From Prorocentrum cordatum (Eukaryota > Sar > Dinophyceae > Prorocentrales > Prorocentraceae), in the NCBI GenBank assembly GCA_963575745.1, contig CAUYUJ010014194.1, positions 182,501-246,500 on the forward strand: a stretch of 64,000 nucleotides of DNA. The letters run 5' to 3'. The position numbers and the translations under genes were made by a program. This document shows, one piece after another, positions 52,432 through 64,000 of the stretch. The stretch's first letter is position 1; every line of letters begins with the position of its first letter. The notes beneath the pieces are model-generated. The model saw only the letters and a list, made by a program, of their open reading frames with translations, had not been told where the DNA came from and ran no database searches.

Positions 52432-53095
52432 TGTATGTATGTATGTATGTATGTATGTATGTATGTATGTATGTATGTATGTATGTAGATGTATTGTGTC
52501 TCCCTGGGCCCCAGGCCCCTGTACATGACCGACATTTGGGTGGGGACGCCAGCAAGTGTTTCGCATCGCAAGCACTGCCACCCATACACATACCATTACA
52601 CATACATACGCACATACATACATACACACATACATACATACAGACAGACAGACATGCATACATACATGTCTACAGACATGCCTGCAAACAAACAAACACA
52701 CAAACAAACAAGCACACAGACAGACAGACAGACATACATACAGGTATACAACCGCACAGCCATACATACATACAACCAAACATAAAGGCATACAGACATA
52801 TACAATCAAACAACCACACATACGCACATGCATGTCTGCATGCATACGCACGTAAGTACATACATACATGCATTCGTACATACGTACAAACGTACCTACG
52901 CACACACGTGCATACGTAAATACGTACATGCATACATACATGCATGCAGGCATACATACATGCGTGCATACACTAATACAAACCTGCATACTTACAAACA
53001 CACATACATGCATGCGTGCAATAATCTATGTATATATATATATACATATACATCTATAAATACATATATATATATGTATATGTGCGTATGCCTAT
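52348..53095. repeat. (TA)n, (GTAT)n and degenerate (CATA)n microsatellites
   Basis: A GTAT run of about 24 units (52397-52490) is followed, after 80 bp of non-repeat DNA, by degenerate CATACATA/CACA/CAGA repeats to about 53010 and TA-rich sequence to 53095. GTAT and CATA are reverse-complement-related (TATG/CATA), so the two blocks are inverted relative to each other. Confidence 0.9.
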
Positions 53096-53885
53096 GCATA
53101 TCCACACGTGAATATTTACGTGTACATACTGGGCTACAGGGGGGGCATCCCCGTGAGAAACGTTGATAACGCACATGTTACGGGCATGGAAGCAGAAACG
53201 CTGTTGAAACAGTGCGGGCCGGACGAGTGGCATGCAGTGACGTCCGCCTGTCAATGGCGCGGGGCAGCACTCACTGCGCGGTGCATGGCAGACATCTCTT
53301 TGGGGGAGCGAAGCCGTAAGGCATAAACTGGGACCACCCACGCCAGTGGCCCAGCGAGGGATCAACTTGGAAGCGCACCCGGGCATTGAATTGCATCCGC
53401 CTCTCAGGGCTGCTACCGGGCGCGCAAGCCAATGGAAGATAAGCCGCGCCGTGTGTTCCGACGCGCGGCCTTGCGTCTTTGGGAGGGCGACGCGGGCACC
53501 AGGGGAAACGCCGCCAGGGGCGCAGGGCTCGCCGTGGGGTTTGCCGCGGTGCCGGCTGCGTCTCCTTGGGCGCGGGACGCAGGGCTTGCCGTACGTTTGT
53601 CGTGGTTTCGGCGTCGTCTTCGTGGGCGCGTCGAGAACAAACAACGCGCCGACAGATCGTTAACTTGGCCATGGTACACACTTGCGCACGTTGACAATAT
53701 TGAAAAGCGGTTCTCGCTGAATATTCTTTTTGTGGTCGTTGTCGTCTGCGTATCACTCAATCTGATCGTATTGTAGATGGAGCTTTAGGTTTATTGAATC
53801 GCTTCGCTCATCCCGCCGGCCCACAATGTCGCACCGTGGTCGCCTGTCCGAGTGGTCGTTTGCAGTGTGGAGCTGCGGCGTCGGG
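53096..53885. other. No gene seen
   Basis: GC-rich with overlapping frames. No recognisable domain. Confidence 0.4.
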
Positions 53886-54997
53886 AGCTGTGTAGTGTTG
53901 GGGGCGTTCTTGGGGCCCTCTTGGGCCGTCCTGGAGGCCTCTGGGGCCGTCTTGGAGCCGTCTTGGGCCGTCTTGGGGCCCTCTTGGGGGCCTCTTGGGC
54001 CCTCTTGGGGCGATCTTGGAGGCCTCTTGAGCCGTTTAGGGGCGTCGGGGAACCGAAAAGGTTAAAACGCCCAAATCTGTCCAACACCAAAGGAAAAGCA
54101 GAGGTTTTTGCCTCTTGGGGCCCTCTTGGGAGTTCTCTTGGAGGCCTCTTTTGGAGGCTTCTTGGCCCATCTTGGAGACGTCTTGGGCCGTCCGGAGGCC
54201 ATCTTGGGCGTCGTGGAGCGATCTTCGGGCGTCTCGGACTTCTCTTGGACCGTGTTGGGGGCGTTCCTCTTGGAGGCCTCTTGGGCCCTCTTGGGGCGAT
54301 CTTGGAGGCATCTTGAGCCGTTTAGGGGCGTCGGGGAACCGAAAAGGTTGAAACGCCCAAATCTGTCCAACACCAAAGGAAAAGCAGAGGTTTTTGCCTC
54401 TTGGGGCCCTCTTGAGAGTTCTCTTGGAGGCCTCTTGGGGCATCTTGGAGGCTTCTTGGGCCATCTTGGAGACGTCTTGGGCCGTCCGGAGGCCATCTTG
54501 GGCGTCGTGGAGCGATCTTCGGGCGTCTCGGACCTCTCTTGGACCGTGTTGGGGGCGTTCTTGGGGCCCTCTTGGGCCGTCTTGGAGGCCTCTGGGGCCG
54601 TCTTGGAGCCGTGTTGGGCCGTCTTGGGGCCCTCTTGGGGGCCTCTTGGGCCCTCTTGGGGCGATCTTGGAGGCCTCTTGAGCCGTTAGGGGCGTCGGGG
54701 AACCGAAAAGATTGAAACGCCCAAATCTGTCCAAAACCTAGGAAAAAGCATTGATGTTTGCCTCTTGGGGCCCTCTTGGGAGTGCTCCTGGAGGTCTGTT
54801 GGGGCATCCTGGAGGCTTCTTGGCCCATCTTGGAGACGTCTTGGGCCGTCTGGAGGCCATCTTGGGCGCCGTGGAGCGATCTTCGGGCGTCTCGGACCTA
54901 TCTTGGATTGTGTTGGGGGCCTCTTGGGTCCCTCTTGGGGCGATCCTGGAGGATCTGGGGGAGTGTCCCAGACTCCGCCCGGGCTCCGCCCGGGGTC
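53886..54997. repeat. CTTGGG/GGCCC repeat organised in about three long units
   Basis: CTTGGG-orientation array. The non-array landmark GGGGCGTCGGGGAACCGAAA recurs just before 54060, 54346 and 54720 (spacing 286 and 374 bp), each time followed by ACGCCCAAATCTGTCCAA. This shows higher-order duplication of array plus landmark. Confidence 0.88.
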
Positions 54998-55105
54998 TTT
55001 TTGATCCAGGGACCCCCCGGGGCCGCCCCGCGCGCGCGAACTAGAAATACTGTTTACCAGTTACCGGAGATCTTAGCACGCCTCTGGCCCGTTGGGCCGG
55101 CGAAT
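54998..55105. repeat. Dispersed repeat, copy 2 (partner 31878-31985)
   Basis: Same segment at the right end of a CTTGGG array, ending CCCGTTGGGCCGGCGA. Confidence 0.85.
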
Positions 55106-55194
55106 TTCTGGCTGTGTAATGCTGGTAAGAATGGACATTTCGACGCGCACAGACATTACGACGCGGCCATTCAGAAGATGGTGATGGCAATGGT

Positions 55195-55346
<152 letters not shown>

Positions 55347-56259
55347 CTTTGTGGAGGAGGAGAATAGCAGGAGGGCGAGGAGGAGAAGGAAGAGGAGGAC
55401 GACGCTCAGCGCGCTCAGCGCGACCATGGGGAGAGCAAGGATTATCTCGTCAATGCCACAATGCATCTGGAGAAATCGCGGACGCGCCAATTGCAGAAGA
55501 CCCCCGTCGAAGGTGGCAACACAATTGCACATTCTGCCCGTGATGCACGGGTCGGAGCCTGCTCTGCCGCAGTTAACCTCATGGCAGCGTGCGAGGAGAG
55601 CCGACGTCATCACGACCTCTGTTCTCGCAGTGATCCAAACGGGAGGTTCCCGTCGGGAACGCCAGCCGGGCTCGCCTGTCTCGCCCATCGGGAGCGCCTC
55701 TCGGCACGAAAGGCGCTCTCGTCAGAGGGCCGCCTGTCTCGCCGCTCCACGCGGCGGCGACTGCGCTGGAGAATGCGCGTCTTGATCCTCACAGCTGATG
55801 GTTCACGCACCAAGTGCAGGAGACTCCGGTGAAACTGATGTCGTATGAGCTTGTTGACCTGCCAGCACCGGAGGCGCCTCACCGTGCCAGATGAGAGAGC
55901 AAGAGAGAGGAGGGGCACGGGAGGAGAAGAAGGAGGAGGTGGACGAGGACGAGGATGGGGAGGAGGGGGCATAGGAGGGAAGGAGAGCACAACATTAACG
56001 GCCACGACCAATCCCGAAATCTGGCCAAAACCGATCCCACATTCCTCCGCGAAACATAACGCAAGTTTGTCCCGCGCCGCGTCGGCACCCCCAGACCCCT
56101 AAATTTCAGTGTCGATGCCGAAACACACGCGACTTGTTTCTTACCGTCGGCGTTCGCGGACCGCGCCGCGCGCGCAAGTGAACATTGAAATTGGGGGCGC
56201 GGGGGGGGGGGGGAGGGGGGCGGGAAAACTTGCGTGAAGTTTCGCGGAGGGTTGCGAAA
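55347..56259. other. No gene seen
   Basis: Mixed composition; overlapping frames on both strands without recognisable domains. A CCGAAAYCTGGCCAAAACCG word at 56018 recurs at 56260. Confidence 0.4.
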
Positions 56260-56690
56260 CCCGAAACCTGGCCAAAACCGATCCCAGGGTCGCTCCCAGC
56301 AGCCCGTCCCGAGCAGCCCTGCACCCCGGGCCGCCTCTCGACGGCCCAATGAGGGGCCTGGAGCGGGCCTCTGGGGGCCAACGAAAACACTGCGAGGGGC
56401 CTGATCGACGCTCGAAGCTCGATCGATCGACTGACACGGCCGATCGAACGATCGAAGTTTGACCGATCGACAATCTGACACGACCGATCGATCGAAGTCC
56501 GATCGATCGATCTGGTCAAGACCGGTCCCGGGCTCTCTCCCAGCAGTGCGTCCTGAGCAGAGTCCTGCGTCCCCGACCGCCTCTCGACGGCCTAAGGCCA
56601 AAAGGGGCCCAGCGTGGGCCTCCGGGGGCCAACCAAACGTTGTGAAGGATCTGATCGACGCTCGAAGCTTGATCGATCGATTGACGATGA
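56256..56690. repeat. 250-bp direct repeat with GATCGATC clusters
   Basis: CTGATCGACGCTCGAAGC occurs at 56401 and 56651, 250 bp apart. Both are preceded by CGCCTCTCGACGGCC, GGGCCT and GGGGGCCAAC and followed by GATCGATCGA. ATCG tetramers also cluster at 56440-56512 and 57170-57232. Confidence 0.85.
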
Positions 56691-56695
56691 TGCTA

Positions 56696-56770
<75 letters not shown>

Positions 56771-57049
56771 CTGATGCTGATGCTGATGCTGATGCTGATG
56801 CTGATGCTGATGCTGATGCTGATGCTGATCATCATCATGATGTGGATGTTCATGTTGATGATGAGGATGAAGATGATGACGATGCTGATGCTGATGCTGA
56901 TGCTGATGGTGATGCTGATGTTGATGATGATGATGTTGATGATGATGCTGATGATGATACTCATGCTGATGCTGATGATAATGAGTATAGTGATGGTACT
57001 GATGATGGTAATGATGATGCTAATGATTATGATTATGATGATGATCATC

Positions 57050-57130
<81 letters not shown>
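56691..57130. repeat. Inverted microsatellite: (GAT)n, (GATGCT)n, then (CAT)n
   Basis: GAT units (56695-56768), GATGCT hexamers (56769-56828), degenerate GAT to 57045, then pure CAT (57056-57120) and a short CAG run. GAT and ATC/CAT are reverse complements, so the ends can pair. Confidence 0.93.
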
Positions 57131-57133
<3 letters not shown>

Positions 57134-57299
57134 AGCAACATGATCATCATCATCACCGACTGACCGAACGATCGAAGCTCGATCGATCGACCGACCTGGC
57201 ACGACCGATCGATCGAAGTTCGATCGGTCGATCGCACGGCGGTGGCCACGACGATGACAGCGACGGGGGCGCGGCGGTCCAGCCCACGCCGCTGGGGGC

Positions 57300-57650
57300 A
57301 GGGATGGGGGAGGAGTGGGAGGGGGAGGAGGAGGGAGGAGGAGGAGGAGGAGGAGGAGGAGGAGAGGAGGAGGAGGAAGGAGGAGGGGGAGGAGGACGGG
57401 GAGGAGGTGGAGGCGGAGGAGGAGGCGGAGGAGGGAGGAGGGAGGAGGAGGAGGAGGAGGAGGAGGAGGAGGGGGAGGGAGGAGGAGGAGGAGGAGGAGG
57501 AGGAGGAGGAGGAGGAGGAGGAGAGGGGGAGGAGGAGGATGAGGAGGAGGAGGAGGGGGAGGAGGAGGAGGAGGAGGAGGCGGAGGAGGAGGAGGAGGAG
57601 GCGGAGGAGGAGGAGGAGGAGGAGGGGGAGGAGGAGGAGGATGGGGGGCG
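57300..57650. repeat. (GGA)n microsatellite
   Basis: GGA/GAG units with GGGGAG and GGCGGA interruptions. Confidence 0.9.
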
Positions 57651-57854
57651 TGCCGTGGGCAGGGGCGGAGGGGCGCCTCAGGCCGCCGGCGGGCTTGGCC
57701 ACGGCGCCTGAGGCGCGGCGGGGCCCTGGCGCCCGAGGCGCAGGCCACCGAGCGCACACTGTTCAGTCGTGAATTCTTCGGAGGGTCTTTGATTTTTGTT
57801 GGGGGGCCAAGCTCCTTTCACTTCTGATCCTTCTGCCCTGGGCCTCGCCAGGGC

Positions 57855-58080
57855 TCGTTTCGATTCCTCCGATTCGATTCGATTCGACTTCGATGGCTTC
57901 CGATTCCGATTCGATTGGACTTCGGATTCCGATTTGGGCTCCGATTCCTTACTGGAGGCATATTCGCCTGCCGATGTCCGCCGATTCGACTTTTCCCGAC
58001 TCGGCCGCCGATTTCCGCCGATCCGACTCATTTCGATCGCCGATCCGACTTATCGATTCGATTCTGGGCTCTCCTGCCTC
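57855..58080. repeat. Degenerate GATTC/CCGATT pentamer-hexamer repeat
   Basis: GATTC, CGATTCCGATT and TTCGATTCGA words over about 220 bp. Confidence 0.8.
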
Positions 58081-58248
58081 GCTTCCCGGCCACCGGGGGG
58101 CCAGGAACGATCTAGCAACGAGCACAGCTAGAAATGGGCACGGTTGGAACTGAACGACGTGTACTCTCGAAGAAGAAGAAGAAGCAGAAGAAGCAACAAC
58201 ACAAACAAACAAAAAACGTCACCCCCCCCCAAAAAAGAAACCCAAATC

Positions 58249-58460
58249 CAGAAACAACAAACAAATAAAAAAACACATAGCCATAAACCTAAGCTTGTGG
58301 CGCTCCGCGCGGGTTTCTTGGATCCGCGCTGGGTCCGTCTGGCGGCGCCTCCGGTGCCGCCCCTGGCGCGCTCCGCGCGCCGGGGTGGGGGTTCCGGCGC
58401 GGATCCAAGAAATCCGCGCGGAGCGCCAACAGTTTATGTTTATATGTTTTGTTGTTTCTC
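58249..58460. mobile_element. Foldback MITE-like element, copy 2
   Basis: Core inverted repeats 58299-58329 and 58397-58427 match at 30 of 31. The 67-bp centre is homologous to the centre of copy 1 (14946-15144). A-rich outer arms (AGAAACAACAAA on the left, complement on the right) extend it to about 58249 and 58460. It sits in an A-rich tract, and no clear target duplication is visible. Confidence 0.72.
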
Positions 58461-58829
58461 TTCCTCTGTTTTCACAAACGCCCGAAAACAACAATGTTTG
58501 CCTCGACGTATTGGATCGTGAACCCACCGCGGCGGATCCAGGCCGTTTGCGAGTAGTTACTTTGCGAGTCGTGGAACGCGCTTGTCTAGCAAGGGCCCTC
58601 TCCGCCGCGCCCCCCCGGCTCCTCCTGCTCCGACGCTGCGCAAGCTCTATGCACACGGGATTTAGGGATCCGCCGTCGTCGTCGCTGTTGTTGTGTTCAT
58701 CCTCGCCCTCTTCCCCCTCCTTCCCGGCCTCGTCTCCCTCTTTCACCTCCTCCTGCTTTCGATCGTGTTACTGCAAGCGCACAGGGTTTTATCTCATGCG
58801 ACCTCCTGATGTTTTTTCCCCACTTGGTC

Positions 58830-60260
58830 CTTGGTCCTTGCGGAGGTCAAGGTGCTCACATTCGTCGTTGGTGCCTTCAAGGCCTTGAGCCACGAAGTGT
58901 TTGGGTCGAGGTTCGCTTCTACGGCTGTGAAGGTGTATGGTTCCTATGTGCTCGGGGTGTCATGCAAGGATGCCCAGGCTCTGGACTCTGGAAGCCTATT
59001 TGCGCTCGCTTTCGATGTGGTAATTCGGCTTCACCTTGCACGTCTATCTCATGCACACCCTCGGCGGCTTTGCTGATGATGTACGCACTTCCACGGGTGA
59101 CCTTCCTTAGTCCTATGCAATTTCATATTGGGGCGTGGCGGCTTGCTGAGCGTTCTGACGGGACGGCCCTTGACATCAAAGACAATGGTTGTCTTCAACA
59201 ACGCCTATTTTGAGAAGCAGTTCTGGGCCGACCTTGCCGTCTGGGGGATAGCGGATTTTGCTGGCCAAGCGGGGTCTCTTGGATTTTCCAGGGTCAAGGT
59301 TGTCAAACGGACTCATTGGACGAGGTCCCTAAACCCTGGCATGGTTAAGGCCATGGGCCAGTACAACAAAGTGGCATTCTCGATGCCTACCTTTGTGGCT
59401 CAGTTCTGCATGGCTCCGAGGCCGTTGTGTCGTTTGCTCGTTGTAGCCCTCGGATTTCTCTGACCACCTTTCTGCTTGAGGAATTAGAGAGCATGTCCTT
59501 GCGCGGGATATGCAAAACCTTTTTGTCGTGCAGCTACAGTTCGGGGCGCCATGATGAGCTCTTCTTTCTTCGATGCGATGTTTCATCTTCGGGACTCTGG
59601 GGAATTGGCCAGCCAAAACCCGCCGATGACTGCTTCCTTGCCTTATTTGGCCAGCGGTGGCGGCATAACTCTTTGATACAACAGTGCTGGGACACTCGCA
59701 AGACGTTGACGGTAATTCCTGCTATGCTTGTCCTGGGCATCCACCTTCATTGAATAAACATATTTCTAAAACGACATGGGGATACCTCTGATGGTTGTTC
59801 TCAGGTGTCGCTGCGACGCATTCGCAAGTGCAGGCCTGAACTTGCGCTTGAACACGTGCCTCGAGTTCTCCACACCTTTTCTCGGCTTGCCCCCTTCCTC
59901 CCGGGTTCTTCGTTCCGCCCTTATTCTAATAGTGGTGCAACACATGATGCACCAACTCCCGGTTTTGCATGCCCACGAAGGGGTGCATTGTTTGCGTCGC
60001 AGCCAAGGGCGGCTCGATGCTGCACACGATCGGTTGCCCTGTGTTTGATGTCGTTGGAGTTGCCCTTCCCCTGCTCTCCTTCTTCTCTGTGAATCCGACC
60101 ATGCTCGGAGCCTTGATTTCAAGTGCTTTGTATTTGCACATCGCCTTCAGCGTATGCCACGCGTTACGAGCGCTAGAACCTTCTCGGAATCATGTCCTGG
60201 CCACTGCTGTCGTCAGTGGCAGCAGCTCGTCCGGCGAGATGGCCGCTCGGGTGCCCTAGT
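58830..60260 (+). pseudogene. Non-LTR (LINE) reverse transcriptase remnant
   Basis: Frames shift repeatedly, but RT landmarks occur in order. RGVMQGCPGSG (about 58950) runs into SGSLFALAFDVVIRL. Then GFADDV at 59066-59083 gives the catalytic Asp pair. SMPTFVAQFCMAPRPL (about 59383-59430) is the region after the palm. LRRIRKCRPELALEHVPR (about 59808) follows, then a CCHC-type end KGCIVC...LHTIGCP (about 59975-60030). This would have copied LINE RNA at a nicked target; it is now non-functional. The upstream endonuclease domain is not recognisable. Confidence 0.65.
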
Positions 60261-61600
60261 TCGCTAGTGGCCCTCCGATTTAAAGCTCTTTGACTCCGCA
60301 TCTCGTCTCCAGCCCGTTTTTCCCGTATTTCGGAGGCTGTTGGTGTGGCCACGAGCTCTTTTCATTTATCAATCCCACAATCTTCTTCACCTGCCTAGCA
60401 CATGCTCATTTACCTCGATTTGCAATTAAGAGCCCCCCTGGGGTTGCCAGTATCATTCTAATTCGATGATTGATTCAGTGAGGAGGGACCGCTGAATGGT
60501 ATTTAGCACCCCGATATCGTTAATTGATTTAAAATTTCGCGGGGGGTGCAGCCGAGTAAAAGGAATAAAACAAGAGCCTTAATCGTGTTCTCATCGGCGA
60601 GTAACAATGTCTGGGTTCTTATCGACACTACGCAAAAGTGGCCAAGAGCCCACACCGACGGTGCAACACCATCAGACAGCCCATGGCCGATCTCAACATG
60701 TTATAGAGCGCCACCGTCGAAACAAATCATCAGATATGCGCGAATACCATTGGACAATCAGAGGGGCTACCATGGACACACCAGTGGCGCAAACATTGGA
60801 CCCCAATCGAGCACCATCGAACATAACGACCGATTCCAACCGATTTCCACATAAACACAATCACAAACACTGAACCACATCGTACAACAATCGGCACATA
60901 ATAAAGCAAACTTCAAATTTCAATCATATCAAACCAAGAGCATCACGAATTCGGCCAAAGGCACCAGTCGGGGCAAGCGGACGCACGCAGCAGTCGAGGG
61001 CGCTCGAGGGCGCTGCGAATTATCTGGGCACTGCGAATTCGAGGGCGCTGCGAATTATCTGGGCAGCATGACCACCTCTGGCGATCGCGCTGGCGCGGAG
61101 ATTGACCGCTGAATCTGGCAAGGGTGGAAGGCCCTCATGTGCATCAAACAAGAGTCGACCAATAACCAGCACTCTCTCCACAACGGGCTGCGGCTTGTTC
61201 AGAGCGTCGTTGCGCCGGCAGGGTTATACGGGCCATCGAGTTTAACGAGTGCGACGAGTGCCTAACATAAGCTCCAAACGACACAGAGGCGGATACTCCA
61301 GGTGATCAGTTTCATTAGTTGTTTTGCCGATCGGCGCGGGCCCTCGCAGCCCCCCCTCCCCCCCCCCATGGAGTAGATCTTGGCTGTTTTTGGGCGCCTG
61401 TTTCGAGCGGGAGGAGTCTCCCCCATAGGACGTACTGCTGCTAACAGTCGCACGAAGTAGAGGTCTGGAGCCAGACCCCCCCCTCCCCCCTCCTTTCTCC
61501 CCACTGTCGAAGCGCCGAATTTCTATAAACAAAAAAAAAACTCACCAGATGGTTCTCGGTGCTGGGCGGCGCAGAGCACGGGGCAGCGTGGACCCAGAGG
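60261..61600. other. No gene seen
   Basis: AT-richer than the window average; may include the 3' region of the LINE. Near 61000-61065 the word GAGGGCGCTGCGAATTATCT is duplicated. Confidence 0.4.
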
Positions 61601-61835
61601 CGGTGCCGTCTTCGAGCGCGAGCAACGACAATGCAGAGAGCAGTTTTGCTTCGACCAGGGATCTCGACGGCAGCGTAGCAATCGACGACCTTGAACCTTG
61701 GGTTGGGTGGATGCGACGGGGGACCCATAAGCTGGAACACGTTACGAAGCTGCCAATGTATGATTTGATGGTTGCGTGGAGACGCGAAGCGTGCGATTCG
61801 AAGCCCGCGTCGCCCTCGCGACGCCAGACCCATGG
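61601..61835 (+). pseudogene. Possible LINE C-terminal fragment
   Basis: Within the frame beginning ATG 61549, residues around LEPWVGWMRRGTHKLEHV then YDLMVAWRREA resemble the 'EPWVDWI-RxTH ... W' segment I associate with the ends of dinoflagellate LINE proteins. The match is from memory and short, so confidence is limited. Confidence 0.35.
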
Positions 61836-61964
61836 GCTAGTAAGATTATTCCGTGGGCGGCGCATGGGGGCGCTTGGAAGAGCCTCGAACACGGGGGCGG
61901 CGCCGTGGTGGACAGCGCAAACGTCGGGAACACAGTGCTTGTTTGTAGCTCGAGATCGCAATTC

Positions 61965-63130
61965 CAGGCGCAGCTACAACGCTGAGACCAGGGGCGGGCG
62001 AGCCGCTGCAGCAGGTTTTGGCGCTGCTCAGCGAACGGGTGCGAGAGGGAGCTGGGGACCAGCGTCATCAGCTACAACGATGGGATCAGCGCCCGCGATG
62101 CGAGACGGACAAACCGCGGCAGCAGGCTCCGACGCCATTCAGCGAGCTGCGGCGAGAGGAAGGTGGCGACCAGCGTCATCAGCTACAACGATGAGATCGG
62201 GATCATCGCCTGCGATGAGAGACAGGCGAGCAGTGACAGCAGGCTCCAGCGCTGCCCGGCGCCACTGCGACAGGAAGCTGGAGACCAGCGTCATCCGTTA
62301 CGACGCGGGGATCGGACGCGCCGCGGCCGCATGCTCTGGCGCTGCGCGGCGAGCTGCTGCGAGTGGAAGCTGGAGTCCAGCTCGATGAGGCGCAGCGCTG
62401 GGATCAGCGCCTGCGGTTCGATACGGGCGAGCCGCGGCTGCAGGCTCTGGCGCTGCTCGGCGAACTGCTGCGAGAGGGAACAGGGAACCAGCGTCATGAG
62501 CTCCGACGCTAGCTAGGATCAGCGCGTGCGATGCGAGACGGTTGAACGCGGCAGCCGTTTCCTGCGTGGCGCAGCGGGCTGCGGCGGGAGAAGCTCGGGG
62601 CCAGCGTCATCAGCAGCGACACTAGGATCAGAGGCTGCGGCGCGAGACGGGCGAACCGCGGCGGAGCGCTCCAGCGCCGCTCAGCGACCTGCTGCGAGGG
62701 GGAGCTGGAGACCGGCGCCATCGGCGACGACGCTGGGACCAGCACCGGCGAGGCGAAATGGGCGAGCCACGGCGGCAGGTTTTGGCGCTGCTTAGCGGGG
62801 GGCTGCGAGAGGGCGCTGGAGTCCAGCGCAGCGTTGCTAGTATCAGCTACAACGCTGGGATCAGCGCCCGCGATGCGAGACGGGCGAGCCGCGGCAGCAG
62901 GCTCAGCGCGGTCCAGCGAATCGCTGCGAGAGAAAGGTGAAGACCAGCGTCTTCAGCTACAATGCTGGGACCAGCGCCCGCGATGCGAGACCTCCGCGGC
63001 ATCGGGCCCCGGCGCGACCAGCGTCGCCGCCGGCGGCGCGAGAGAGCCGAGCCGTCGCGGCGGGCCCGATCTGCCCCGCGGGCATTTGCTAGAGGAATCT
63101 GGAGATCAGCGTCACCAGCTACAAACATGC
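61965..63130. repeat. ~111-bp degenerate satellite, about ten copies
   Basis: ACCAGCGTCATCAGCTACAA or close variants recur near 62058, 62169, 62284, 62484, 62601, 62710, 62822, 62940 and 63103, with GATGCGAGACGGGCGAGC in the middle and CTGCGAGAGG near the end of units. Spacing is about 108-118 bp with one irregular unit near 62375. Confidence 0.85.
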
Positions 63131-64000
63131 GAAACGGGCGAGCTGCGGCGGCTTGCGAGCGCGTCGAGGGCCCGACGAAGCTTCCGCGGCGGCGCGAGCG
63201 GCCTTTCGTCTGGCCGATGGGACCTGAAGCTCCGGAAGTCCCCAGACTGGCCCGGCTTGAGAACCGCGCCCTCCAGGAAGATCGCGCGGGCCATGGGCGG
63301 CCGGGCAGCCGCAGAGCGCGCCCTGCACGAGAGCGTCCGACCGGGGCCGCCCCGAGCGAACCGCTCGACCTCGTGGAGAAGACAGTCTGCGAGGCAGCAG
63401 AGGGGCCCTTGAAGGTGGCTGCGAGCGCGAGCACCGGCGGGCCTCCGCGCGAGCTTGCGGAGCGGGGGCCCGGCTTGCGCGCGCTCGGCCTTCGGCCCGC
63501 GGCCGCGCCCTCGCCGCGCGCGCGCCGTCGGGGCGCCGCCGCCTCGCAGCCCATCGGCCGCCCCTCGCGGCCCCTCGACCGTCCGTCGCTCGGTCGCCGT
63601 CGGGGCGTCGCTGCCCCCCCAAGGGCTAGGGCGGGGCCCCGCTGCTGTGACCTCCTGGCTGGCGGCCGCGGTGGCCCCCCTGCCCCTGGGGGGGCCGAGG
63701 CGGAGCCCGCTCGACGCGCGCCCCCGCTCGGCCTCCCGCGCCGTCGCCGACTGGGGCGGGCCGCCCAGGCCAAACGCAGCCGGCCGTTCAGTCCAAGCGT
63801 CGGGAGAGCCGCCGGGGTCGTCGCCGCGGCGTCGACGCGGCTTCTTTCTGCGTCGTCGCCGCCTGCGCCTTCGCCGCGTCGCCGGGTGGAGCGGCCGTCC
63901 AGGCCAGATGTTCGGGGGCCTACGGCGCGGCTCGCGGCGTCGAGGCCATCGCCTGGCTGCCAGGGTCAACGCCGCTTGCGTTGGCGCGGCCCCTTCGCAG
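63131..64000. other. Very GC-rich end of window, no gene identified
   Basis: Extreme GC with open frames in most phases. Translations are Arg/Ala/Pro/Gly-rich without motifs. Confidence 0.45.

Overview
The window looks like nuclear DNA of a dinoflagellate. It is GC-rich and dominated by simple-sequence and minisatellite arrays. Every protein-coding stretch I can identify with confidence belongs to a retroelement of a type common in dinoflagellate genomes. The high GC content would fit a genus such as Prorocentrum better than Symbiodiniaceae, but that is a weak inference. I could not identify a complete host gene, an rRNA, a tRNA or a CRISPR array. Most long open frames here are translations of triplet, hexamer or 9-mer repeats, or of a degenerate CCAAGA/GGCCC repeat, and I have not annotated them as genes.

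Layout. 1-18.7 kb: microsatellites (mostly GGA/TCC, GTC, GAGT), a decamer array, a 0.9-kb TCAGCC hexamer array, a six-copy 73-bp tandem repeat, and a foldback MITE-like element with an apparent empty-site paralogue. 18,737-25,187: a nearly complete Ty1/copia retrotransposon with 95-bp LTRs, a CATAC target-site duplication, an initiator-Met-tRNA-like primer binding site, and Gag, protease, integrase, a methyltransferase-like domain, reverse transcriptase and RNase H. A +1 frameshift in a run of six C separates RT from RNase H. 25.2-39.1 kb: microsatellites, hairpins, a second foldback element, arrays of the CCAAGA/GGCCC repeat, a 1.6-kb 9-mer array, and copy 1 of a 1.69-kb duplication.

39,108-48,937: a decayed tyrosine-recombinase (DIRS/Ngaro-like) retrotransposon of about 9.8 kb. 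Its ends show the split-direct-repeat layout A1-ORFs-B1-A2-B2. It carries broken gag, RT-RNase H and recombinase, and a LINE tail seems to have inserted into gag. 48.9-58.5 kb: tandem repeats, copy 2 of the 1.69-kb duplication, microsatellites and a second copy of the first foldback element. 58.8-61.8 kb: LINE (non-LTR) reverse transcriptase remnants. 61.97-63.1 kb: about ten copies of a ~111-bp degenerate satellite. The last 0.9 kb is very GC-rich with nothing recognisable.

How it fits together: the region is a retroelement graveyard, with one young copia insertion (two differences between its LTRs), an older nested YR/LINE element, foldback elements, and heavy tandem-repeat growth between them.
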